From positions 248,001-312,000 of the forward strand of contig JACHMT010000002.1 in assembly GCA_014208095.1 (NCBI GenBank): DNA of 64,000 bases, in the 5' to 3' direction. Source of the DNA: Actinospineispora eucalypti. GTDB lineage: Bacteria > Actinomycetota > Actinomycetes > Mycobacteriales > Pseudonocardiaceae. Shown here piece by piece: positions 54,930 through 62,145 of the stretch (its first letter is position 1; each line of letters begins with the position of its first letter). The notes under the pieces were generated by a model, which saw only the letters and a program-made list of their open reading frames with translations, did not search any database and was not told the DNA's origin. A program made the translations under genes and the position numbers.

Positions 54930-57062
54930 GTGGTTTACGACAAGCAGGCGGTACGTGAGGTACTGGACAAGGCCAAGGCGGTGGGCCGGGAGGCGCTGAC
55001 CGCCCCGGAGGGCCGGCTGGTCTGTGAGGCCTACGGCATCCCGACCCCGGGCGAGGGGTTGGCAACCACCGCCGACGAGGCGGTGAAGCTGGCCGAGGAC
55101 CTGGGCGGCGGCCCGGTGGCGATGAAGATCGTGTCGCCGGACATCCTGCACAAGACCGAGGCCGGCGGCGTGCTGGTCGGGGTGCACGGCGCCGACGCGG
55201 TGCGGGACGGGTACGAGAAGATCCTGGCCAACGCCCAGGCGTACAAGTCCGACGCCAGCGTGCACGGCGTGCAGGTGCAGCAGATGCTGTCCGGCGGCCA
55301 GGAAGTGATCATCGGCGCGACCACCGACCAGAGCTTCGGGAAGGTGGTGGTGTTCGGGCTCGGCGGCGTGCTGGTCGAGGTGCTGAAGGACGTCACCTTC
55401 CGGCTGGCCCCGGTGGACGCCGGCGAGGCCCGGTCGATGCTGGACGGCATCGCGGCGGCCGAGCTGCTCCGGGGCGTCCGGGGCGGCGAGGCGGTGGACG
55501 AGGACAAGCTGGCCGACGTGATCGTCCGGCTGTCCGACCTGGTCACCGACTTCCCGGAGATCCGGGAGCTGGATCTGAACCCCGTCTTCGCCGACGCGAA
55601 GGGGGCGGTGGCGGCCGACGTGCGGATCCTGGTGGAGACCGAGCCCCAGCCCGAGCGGCCCCGCTACACCCACGAGCAGATGCTCGAGGTGATGACCCGG
55701 CTGATGCACCCGCGCGCGGTGGCGGTGATCGGCGCGTCCAACGAGGCCGGCAAGATCGGCAACTCGGTGATGAAGAACCTCATCAACGGGGGCTACGCGG
55801 GGGAGATCTACCCGATCAACCCCAAGTCGGACGAGGTGCTCGGCCGCAAGGCCTACGCCAGGGTGGCCGACATTCCCGGCGAGGTGGATGTCGCGGTTTT
55901 CGCCATCCCGGCCAAGTTCGTGGTCGGCGCGGTCCGGGAGGTGGGGGAGAAGGGCATCCCGGCGGCGGTGCTCATTCCCTCCGGGTTCGCCGAGACCGGG
56001 AACCACGAGCTGCAGGAGGAGCTGGTCGCCACCGCCCGGGAGGCCGGCGTGCGGCTGCTCGGGCCGAACATCTACGGCTACTACTACACGCCGGAGAACC
56101 TCTGCGCGACGTTCTGCACGCCCTACGACGTGCGGGGCGGCGTGGCACTTACCTCGCAGAGCGGCGGCATCGGGATGGCCATCCTGGGCTTCTCCCGCAC
56201 TACCCGGACCGGCGTCTCCGCGATCGTCGGGCTGGGCAACAAGGCGGACATCGACGAGGACGATCTCCTCACCTTCTTCGCCGAGGACCCGAACACCAAG
56301 TGCATCGCCATGCACCTGGAGGACCTGAAGGACGGGAGGGCGTTCGTCGAGGCGGCCCGGCAGACCACCAAGCGCAAGCCGGTGGTGGTGCTCAAGGCCG
56401 GCCGTACCGCGCTGGGGGCCCGGGCGGCGAACTCACACACCGGCGCACTGGCCGGTGACGACAAGGTCTACGACGACATCCTCCGGCAGGCCGGCGTGGT
56501 CCGCGCCTACAGCCTGAACGACATGCTGGAGTTCGCCCGGGGGCTGCCGGTGCTGCCGACCCCCAAGGGCGAGAACGTCGTGATCATCACCGGCGCCGGC
56601 GGCTCGGGGGTGCTGCTGTCCGACGCCTGCGATGCCAACGGGCTGTCCCTGATGGACATCCCGCCGGACCTGGACAAGGCGTTCAAGGCATTCATCCCGC
56701 CGTTCGGCGCGGCCGGCAACCCCATCGACATCACCGGTGGCGAGCCGCCCAGCACCTACGAGGCGACGATCAAGCTGGGCCTGGAGGACCCGAGAATCCA
56801 CGCGTTGATCCTGGGCTACTGGCACACCATCGTCACTCCGCCCATGGTCTTCGCCGAGCTGGTCGCCAAGGTGGTCGGCGAGGCGAGGGCGGCCGGCATC
56901 GACAAGCCGGTGGTGGCCTCCCTGGCCGGGGACACCGAGGTCGAACAGGCCAGCGAGTACCTCTACGACAACGGAGTCGTCGCCTACCCGTACACCACCG
57001 AGAAGCCGGTGGCCGTGCTGGGCGCGAAGTACCGGTGGGCGCGCGCGGCGGGCCTGCTCTGA
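54930..57062 (+). CDS. ADP-forming acyl-CoA synthetase (ATP-grasp and CoA-ligase fusion)
   Basis: A 710-residue NDP-forming acyl-CoA synthetase. Residues 1-235 are the ATP-grasp (beta-like) part: VAMKIVSPDILHKTEAGGVL and RELDLNPVFADAKG. Residues about 255-370 are the CoA-binding domain (MHPRAVAVIGASNEAGKIGN), then two flavodoxin-like ligase domains with TSQSGGIGMAILGFSR and, near residue 510, SHTGALAGDD, whose His is the usual phosphohistidine. The order beta-then-alpha is a variant of acetyl-CoA synthetases. It starts 4 bp after frc. Possible reactions are oxalate or formate activation or, in reverse, ATP formation from formyl-CoA. The substrate is inference. Confidence 0.85.
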   Translation: MVYDKQAVREVLDKAKAVGREALTAPEGRLVCEAYGIPTPGEGLATTADEAVKLAEDLGGGPVAMKIVSPDILHKTEAGGVLVGVHGADAVRDGYEKILANAQAYKSDASVHGVQVQQMLSGGQEVIIGATTDQSFGKVVVFGLGGVLVEVLKDVTFRLAPVDAGEARSMLDGIAAAELLRGVRGGEAVDEDKLADVIVRLSDLVTDFPEIRELDLNPVFADAKGAVAADVRILVETEPQPERPRYTHEQMLEVMTRLMHPRAVAVIGASNEAGKIGNSVMKNLINGGYAGEIYPINPKSDEVLGRKAYARVADIPGEVDVAVFAIPAKFVVGAVREVGEKGIPAAVLIPSGFAETGNHELQEELVATAREAGVRLLGPNIYGYYYTPENLCATFCTPYDVRGGVALTSQSGGIGMAILGFSRTTRTGVSAIVGLGNKADIDEDDLLTFFAEDPNTKCIAMHLEDLKDGRAFVEAARQTTKRKPVVVLKAGRTALGARAANSHTGALAGDDKVYDDILRQAGVVRAYSLNDMLEFARGLPVLPTPKGENVVIITGAGGSGVLLSDACDANGLSLMDIPPDLDKAFKAFIPPFGAAGNPIDITGGEPPSTYEATIKLGLEDPRIHALILGYWHTIVTPPMVFAELVAKVVGEARAAGIDKPVVASLAGDTEVEQASEYLYDNGVVAYPYTTEKPVAVLGAKYRWARAAGLL

Positions 57063-57136
57063 GGCTGCCCATCTGAACCGCCCGCCCACCCCCAACCCGG
57101 ACGTCACCCGACTGAGCGGCCTACAAGGGAGTTGCC

Positions 57137-58645
57137 GTGACCACGTCCAAGAACCCCAACCCGGACCTACCCGACACCGCCACCGGCACGGTGGAACCCA
57201 AGGAGGAACGTTTCTGGCACGCCGGTGGGCTGGACCCGATGCCCATCCGCAAGTTGCCCGACGCACCGCCGTCCGTTCACCTCATCGGCCCGACCGTCTT
57301 CCTGGTCGCGCTGGGTGTGGGTATGGGCGAGTCCTACATGTGGCCCCGGCTGGTGCTGCTGTTCGGCCCGGAGATCCGGTGGCTGTTCCTGATCGGTGTG
57401 ACCCTGCAGGCCGTGGTCATGCTGGAGATGGCCCGGTACGCCATGGCCACCGGGGAGAGCATCTTCACCGGTGCGGCCCGGGTGTTCAAGCCGTTGATGT
57501 GGTTCTTCTTCGTCACGGCGCTGTTGGTCTACATCTGGCCCGGCCACCTTTCCGCCGGGGCGTCCGCGTTCGAGCAGGTCACCGGCATCCCCTGGACGGT
57601 GACCGCGATAACCGGGCTGATACTGGTCGGGGTGGTGTTCAGCCTGGCCAAGGTGATCTACAACTTCCTGGAGGGGCTGCTCTCCATCCTGATCGGGTGC
57701 CTCGTGGTGGGCACCGCGGTGATCGCCTCACTGGTGGGCACCTGGGGTGACCTGACCTCCACGCTGGGTGGCATGTTCGCCTTCGGGTACTTCCCGGCCG
57801 AGGCGTTCTCGCCGGCGTGGTTCCCGGTCATCGTCGGTTCGATCGCGTTCGCCGGGCCGTCCGGCATGCAGCAGATGTGGTACACGCTGCACCTGCGGGA
57901 GAGCGGTGCCGGCATGGGCGCGCACATCCCGAAGATCCGCGGCCTGGCGCACGCCGGCGAGCAGGAGGCCATCCCGGCCCGCGGGTTCATGTTCGACACC
58001 GACGACCCGAACGAGATGGCCAAGTGGAAGGGCTGGCGGCGCTGGGTCACCTTCGACGCGCTGCTGCTGTTCTGGGGCGTGACCATGCTGGTCACCATCT
58101 CGTTCACCGTGCTCGCGCAGTCCGCCGCCCGGCAGAACCCGGACCTGGTGAACCTGCTGCGGGACGGCGAGCGGGAGGTCGCGCTGCAGGCGATGTCCCA
58201 GTCCTTCTCCTCGGTCGGCATCCCGGCCCTGGGCGGTGTGTTCCTCGGGTTCATCGCGCTGATCGGCCTGAACGCCACGCTGGGCCTGTTCGACTCGTTC
58301 TCCCGGGGCCAGGCGGACATGACCTACAACTTCGTGCCCGGCGCGAAGCGGTTCCGGCTGTCCCACCTGTACGCGTTCTTCCTCTGGGCAGTGATCATTT
58401 TCGGGATCTGCATCCTGCTGTTCGGCCCGGCCGACGGACCCGCCGCGATCCTGGACGTGCTGGCCTTCCTGTCCACGTTCGCCATGGGTTCGTACTGCGT
58501 GGTGCTGCTGCTGGTGAACAACCGGATGCTGCCCAAGCCGATCCGGCCCAAGCTGTGGACCAACCTGGTCATCGGCTTCGGCGCGGTGTTCTACCTGGGC
58601 ATGCTGTTCTACAGCTTGATCAGGTTCGGCGTGGTGCTGGACTGA
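57137..58645 (+). CDS. Nramp-like 11-12 helix transporter lacking the metal motif
   Basis: A 502-residue membrane protein of Nramp (LeuT-fold) type. Helix 1 region reads GPTVFLVALGVGMGESYMWP, where canonical Nramp has DPGN. Helix 6 region reads VIVGSIAFAGPSGMQQMWYT, where canonical Nramp has the MPH metal motif. Both metal-binding signatures are therefore missing, as in other Nramp-related transporters with non-metal substrates. It sits in the oxalate operon with an intergenic gap of 74 bp after the synthetase gene. It may move an organic acid such as oxalate or formate. The ribosome site AAGGGAG precedes GTG 57137. Confidence 0.8.
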   Translation: MTTSKNPNPDLPDTATGTVEPKEERFWHAGGLDPMPIRKLPDAPPSVHLIGPTVFLVALGVGMGESYMWPRLVLLFGPEIRWLFLIGVTLQAVVMLEMARYAMATGESIFTGAARVFKPLMWFFFVTALLVYIWPGHLSAGASAFEQVTGIPWTVTAITGLILVGVVFSLAKVIYNFLEGLLSILIGCLVVGTAVIASLVGTWGDLTSTLGGMFAFGYFPAEAFSPAWFPVIVGSIAFAGPSGMQQMWYTLHLRESGAGMGAHIPKIRGLAHAGEQEAIPARGFMFDTDDPNEMAKWKGWRRWVTFDALLLFWGVTMLVTISFTVLAQSAARQNPDLVNLLRDGEREVALQAMSQSFSSVGIPALGGVFLGFIALIGLNATLGLFDSFSRGQADMTYNFVPGAKRFRLSHLYAFFLWAVIIFGICILLFGPADGPAAILDVLAFLSTFAMGSYCVVLLLVNNRMLPKPIRPKLWTNLVIGFGAVFYLGMLFYSLIRFGVVLD

Positions 58646-58646
58646 G

Positions 58647-59213
58647 ATGGCTACCGCGCAGATGTCTCGGCAATCCACGATCCGCCACACCCTCGAAGTG
58701 GGTGTACCCGGCATAGCCACGGGATTGGTGGCCGGGATGGTAGTCGGCGGGCTGGCCGCCCTGATTGGCCAGCCCGCCGGCTGGGCGGCGACCGGGGCGC
58801 TGGTGCTGGGACTGCTCCTGGCGGCCGGCGGGGCGGCGTACGGCGCCCTGCTGGCCCACGGCTGGGCCCGGCCGGGGGTGTTCGCGCCGGCCGCGCTGCT
58901 GTGGCTGCTGGCGTTCCCGCTGGCCCGGTTCCTGCACGCCACGTTCACCCCGGTGCTGCTCGGCGGGCCGGTCACCCCGCCGCCCGACGTGTTGGGATTC
59001 CTTGCCTATCAGGGAATAGTGAGCATGGGCTACGCCGTCGGGTTCATCTGGTTGCACGAGCGGCTCGCGCCACGCTGGCTGGTCCGGATCCGCGAGCACA
59101 ACCCGACGGCCGAACGAATACTCGGTGCGTACCTGGCGCACGCTGAGGTGGTGTACCGCCAGCGCGAGCAGCGCAGGGCCAGGCGGCGGGCCGGCCGAGA
59201 AAGGGCAGGATGA
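58647..59213 (+). CDS. Four-helix membrane protein of unknown function
   Basis: A 188-residue protein with four hydrophobic segments (GIATGLVAGMVVGGLAALIG, GALVLGLLLAAGGAAYGALL, APAALLWLLAFPLARFLHAT and GFLAYQGIVSMGYAVGFIWL), and an Arg-rich C-terminal helix. No recognised family. It starts 1 bp after the Nramp-like gene and overlaps the exchanger gene by 4 bp, so it is translated with them and may be a partner of one of these transporters. Confidence 0.65.
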   Translation: MATAQMSRQSTIRHTLEVGVPGIATGLVAGMVVGGLAALIGQPAGWAATGALVLGLLLAAGGAAYGALLAHGWARPGVFAPAALLWLLAFPLARFLHATFTPVLLGGPVTPPPDVLGFLAYQGIVSMGYAVGFIWLHERLAPRWLVRIREHNPTAERILGAYLAHAEVVYRQREQRRARRRAGRERAG

Positions 59214-60364
59214 GCGAGAAAGATCTTGCGGTTGAGAAGGTGACCGACGCACCCGGCGCGGCGATCGCCGCCGCCCAGGCGCCCCAGGGCGTCGCCCGCC
59301 GGTTGCGTTGGCTGGCCTACCTCGGCTGGTCGAAGCTCACCCTCCGACGCTTGTTGTGGGCCTCGCTGGCGCTGGTGCCCGTCGCGGTGCTCGCCGCCGT
59401 GGCCGGCATGGACGACGTCCCGGTGTTCCTGCTCTCGGTGGCCGCGCTGGTCCCGCTGGCCTGGCTCATCGGTGAGGCGACCGAGCAGGTCGGGGAGTAC
59501 ACCGGGCCGGCCATTGCCGGGCTGCTCAACGCGAGCTTCGGCAACGCCCCCGAGATGATCATCGCGTTGTTCGCGGTGGAGAACGGGCTGTTCGAGGTGG
59601 TCCGGGGTTCGCTGTCCGGCAGCGTGATCAGCAACCTGCTGCTGGTGCTCGGGTTCTCCCTGGTGGTCGGCGGCAAGGGCCGGATAGCGCGGCGCAGTGC
59701 CTACGCGGCGCTCGGCATGGTGGCGCTGGCCGGGCTGCTGTTCGCGCTGCCCGAGCTGGTCGGCGGGCCGGCCGCGCACGAGCGGCTGACCGCGATCGGC
59801 ATCGGGGTGGCCGCGGTGTTGTTGGCCATCTACCTGGTGCTGACCGCGTGGTCGGTGGTCAAGGAGGCCCGCGAACAGCGGGCGAGCGGGTCGTCGGGGG
59901 AGGCCGACTGGTCGTTGAGGCGCGCGCTCCTGGCCCTCGGCCTGGCCACGCTGGCCACGGTGGCCGTTTCGGAGGTGCTGGTCGGCTCCATCGAGGCGTT
60001 CACCCGGGCTTCCGGCCTGTCCGAGCTGTTCTGCTCGGCGGTGATCGTGGCCATCGCCGGCAACGCGGCCGAACACGGCGGAGCGGTGGTGATCGCCGCT
60101 CGCGGCGGGGTGAGACTGGCCTCGGAGATCGCCCTGCAGTCCTCCGCGCAGGTCGCGCTGGGGGTGATCCCCGCGGTGATCCTGCTTTCCCTGGTGATCA
60201 GTCCCATGCCGCTGTTCTTCAGCGGCGTGGAGTACCTGGGCCTGGCCATCGCGGTCGCGGTACCGGCCCTGTTCCTGCTGCGCGGCCGTACCGCGCGCTG
60301 GCAGGGGGCCGGGATGCTGGCCGCCTACGCGGCCATTGTCGCGGTGTTCTATGCCGTCATGTAG
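59210..60364 (+). CDS. Calcium/proton exchanger
   Basis: A 384-residue CaCA-family antiporter (CaxA/VCX1 type). The two alpha-repeat signatures are LLNASFGNAPEMIIALFAVE and VAIAGNAAEHGGAVVIAARG, whose Glu residues bind Ca2+. About ten to eleven membrane helices, with an acidic central loop. Placement at the end of the oxalate operon fits calcium oxalate use: oxalate is taken up from its calcium salt and excess Ca2+ is pumped out. A strong terminator follows, marking the operon end. Confidence 0.92.
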   Translation: MSEKDLAVEKVTDAPGAAIAAAQAPQGVARRLRWLAYLGWSKLTLRRLLWASLALVPVAVLAAVAGMDDVPVFLLSVAALVPLAWLIGEATEQVGEYTGPAIAGLLNASFGNAPEMIIALFAVENGLFEVVRGSLSGSVISNLLLVLGFSLVVGGKGRIARRSAYAALGMVALAGLLFALPELVGGPAAHERLTAIGIGVAAVLLAIYLVLTAWSVVKEAREQRASGSSGEADWSLRRALLALGLATLATVAVSEVLVGSIEAFTRASGLSELFCSAVIVAIAGNAAEHGGAVVIAARGGVRLASEIALQSSAQVALGVIPAVILLSLVISPMPLFFSGVEYLGLAIAVAVPALFLLRGRTARWQGAGMLAAYAAIVAVFYAVM

Positions 60365-60378
60365 TGCGGTGTTACCTG

Positions 60379-60410
60379 GTGACCGGCGGGTTTTCGGGCC
60401 CGCCGGTCAC
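60379..60410 (+). terminator. Intrinsic terminator after the exchanger gene
   Basis: GTGACCGGCGGG (60379-60390) pairs perfectly with CCCGCCGGTCAC (60399-60410) around the loop TTTTCGGG. It ends the rightward oxalate operon, 15 bp after the exchanger stop. Confidence 0.85.
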
Positions 60411-60442
60411 GCTTGTGCGTCGGCGTTGACGCGCATGCCGGC

Positions 60443-60646
60443 TCAGTGCACCGGGGCGTGACGGCCGTCGCCGGCGTCGCTCACCTGCGCCGGGCGGGCC
60501 TGGTCGCTCTGCTCCATCGGCTCGGCACCGCGAGCGCGCTGGGCCCGCAGGGCGGCGGTCAGGCCGACCCCGATGACGCCACCGTCGGCCGAGGCGCCGC
60601 CCGGGACGCGCTGGATGGCGGACAACACGGACTTGATCTTGGACAT
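60443..60646 (-). CDS. Small protein of unknown function
   Basis: A 67-residue frame starting MSKIKSVLSAIQRVPGGASA, with an amphipathic N-terminal helix, a Gly-rich middle and a polar tail ending in GDGRHAPVH. GGAGG (60661-60657) lies 10 nt before the ATG. No family recognised. It lies between the operon terminator and the second GntR gene, on the minus strand. It could be a false call. Confidence 0.4.
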   Translation of the reverse strand: MSKIKSVLSAIQRVPGGASADGGVIGVGLTAALRAQRARGAEPMEQSDQARPAQVSDAGDGRHAPVH

Positions 60647-60784
60647 GACTGATAAACCTCCGATACTCGTACTTGTTTCAACATCCGACCCGGAGCTGGG
60701 CATCCGGGATCGACCGTTCGCGCGGTGTGTTCCGCGCGACGTTTTGAGCGTGTTACCTGTGGTGGCCGGGTGCCGGCCGGACGG

Positions 60785-61498
60785 TCAGCCGATGACCCGC
60801 TGGGGTTCGTCGACCTCGTCCGACGCCGCGTCCTCGGCCAGGTAGCTGATCCGGGTGTGCTCGGTGTGCTCGGCCATGAGCTTTCCCGCCCGCTCGGCGT
60901 CGCCGGCGGCGATCGCGTCGATCAGCGCCTCGTGCTCGGCCCAGGACTGGTTGCCCCGGCTGCGTGCCACCGGCGTGTGCAGCCAGCGCACCCGCTGCGC
61001 CACCGTGGAGGCCAGCTCCACCAACACCTTGTTGCCGGACAACCGGGCGATCTCCGCGTGCAACTCGGCGTTGCACCCGATGACCGCTTCCACGTCGTCG
61101 CGGGCCAGCGCCTCGACGCCGCGCTGGTAGATGTCCCGCAACCGGGCCACCCCGGCCCTGTCGGCGTTGCGGGCGGCGTTGGCGGCGGACTCGGCCTCGA
61201 GCAGCCGCCGCACGGAGAGCAGCTGGTCGGCCTCTTCCGCCGTGGGGGCGTGCACGAAGGCGCCGTGGCCCGGCCGCAGCTCCACCCAGCCGTCGTTCTT
61301 CAGCGCCTGCAGTGCCTCGCGCACCGGCTGCCGGGATACCCCGAGCAGGCTGGCGAGCTCGTTCTCCACCAGGTGTTGTCCCGGACGCAGCTCGCGGCTG
61401 ACAATCATCTCCAGGATCGCGGCCTGCACGCTCTCGCGCAGCGGTACGGGCCGGGCAATTCGCGAGCGGGCCGGCGCGGCTGCCCCGGTCATCGCCAT
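60785..61498 (-). CDS. FadR-type GntR regulator 2 of the oxalate/formate module
   Basis: A 237-residue GntR/FCD regulator. Winged helix: ILEMIVSRELRPGQHLVENE, then LGVSRQPVREALQALKNDGW. FCD domain with CNAELHAEIARLSGNKVLVE and HEALIDAIAAGDAERA. It is a close paralogue of the regulator at 48637-49341, especially in the recognition helix. GGAG lies 6 nt before ATG 61498. A CATAC-type site (61554-61566) lies upstream. It probably binds the same operators, perhaps with a different ligand (oxalate or formate). Confidence 0.88.
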   Translation of the reverse strand: MAMTGAAAPARSRIARPVPLRESVQAAILEMIVSRELRPGQHLVENELASLLGVSRQPVREALQALKNDGWVELRPGHGAFVHAPTAEEADQLLSVRRLLEAESAANAARNADRAGVARLRDIYQRGVEALARDDVEAVIGCNAELHAEIARLSGNKVLVELASTVAQRVRWLHTPVARSRGNQSWAEHEALIDAIAAGDAERAGKLMAEHTEHTRISYLAEDAASDEVDEPQRVIG

Positions 61499-61553
61499 CT
61501 CACACTCCAGTGGTTCGTAGTGCAGCCGATCTGGTTTTGGTCGACTGGTTACA

Positions 61554-61566
61554 GCATACAGTCTGC
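61554..61566. promoter_or_regulatory. GntR-type operator upstream of GntR regulator 2
   Basis: GCATACAGTCTGC is an imperfect palindrome of the same type as the other module sites, 56 bp before ATG 61498. It suggests autoregulation or cross-regulation. Confidence 0.5.
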
Positions 61567-61656
61567 TCTCAGGGTTGACCGCCGATCGCCTGGTGAGTCC
61601 CCTCACCCTCTGTGTGCGCCCCACCACTCTTCCGGTGACGTTGCGTCTGGGCTCTC

Positions 61657-61739
61657 GTCTGAGACGGGAACCTGCCGTCCCGCGGCTCCTGGGTTCCAAA
61701 GACGGCTTGGACGGCTGAGCTGAGTGGTCTGAGACGGGA
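61657..61739. repeat. 13-bp direct repeat in the gap before uvrA
   Basis: GTCTGAGACGGGA occurs at 61657-61669 and 61727-61739. The second copy directly follows the conserved CTGAGTGGTCT block of the half repeat element, so this may mark rearrangement of that element. Confidence 0.55.
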
Positions 61740-61831
61740 CGAATGAGGCTGGTGCGGCGGGCCCCGGCCCTTCGAGCTGGCCCGGCCGACGTTAGCGGCT
61801 CTCGTTCCAGGTTGATCGCCATCCGTGGCGG
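61701..61831 (+). repeat. Half copy of the palindromic repeat at the right border of the oxalate/formate block
   Basis: GACGGCTTGGACGGC (61701-61715) and CTGAGTGGTCT (61720-61730) match the left arm of the 43411-43703 element. GATCGCCATCCGTGGCGG (61814-61831) matches its inner GATCGTCGACCGTGGCGG at nearly the same distance (113 versus 123 bp). No right arm follows. The rest of the 650-bp gap between gntR2 and uvrA holds no gene that I can support. Confidence 0.65.
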
Positions 61832-61946
61832 GGCTGTCGCCTCCGTTTCACGACCGGTACGTGTTGGGGGTAACCGCAAGATCGAATCCCCATGGTGTGA
61901 CAGTCGCGCAACCGCTGTGACGGATGGTGTGGCGCCGGCGGTCGCG

Positions 61947-62016
61947 TCATGATCATCAGGGCATGGTGGTCGCTTTTGGGGCCGGCCAGACGGCCCTGAG
62001 GTCCTGATGACCATGA
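61947..62016. repeat. Imperfect 14-bp inverted repeat upstream of uvrA
   Basis: TCATGATCATCAGG (61947-61960) and CCTGATGACCATGA (62003-62016) pair with one mismatch around 42 nt, which contain a further GGGC/GCCC pair. It could be a terminator-like or repeat hairpin. It lies 70 bp before the uvrA promoter. Confidence 0.55.
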
Positions 62017-62085
62017 AACTAGCGGACAGCAGGCGGGCCATATCTCGGCACTGCGGGCGGGGATGGACGGGGCCGGCTCGCGTTT

Positions 62086-62108
62086 CTGTCGGGGGTGACT
62101 CGTAGCAT
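62086..62108 (+). promoter_or_regulatory. uvrA promoter, RecA-NDp/PafBC-like
   Basis: CTGTCGGGG (62086-62094), 8 nt, TAGCAT (62103-62108) fits tTGTCRgtg-N8-TAnnnT. The start of transcription should be near 62115, giving a leader of about 30 nt before GTG 62146 with ribosome site GGAAGGGG. An in-frame ATG at 62107 lies inside the -10 and cannot be the start. Confidence 0.7.
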
Positions 62109-62145
62109 GGATTTGGTACCCCTCGGTCGTTCGGAAGGGGCTTCT

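Noticed and set aside
61801..61930. Possible tRNA-like segment near the gap before uvrA
   Set aside because: Short paired segments and a GATCGAATCCCC string resemble a T-arm, but no acceptor, D or anticodon arms can be built.
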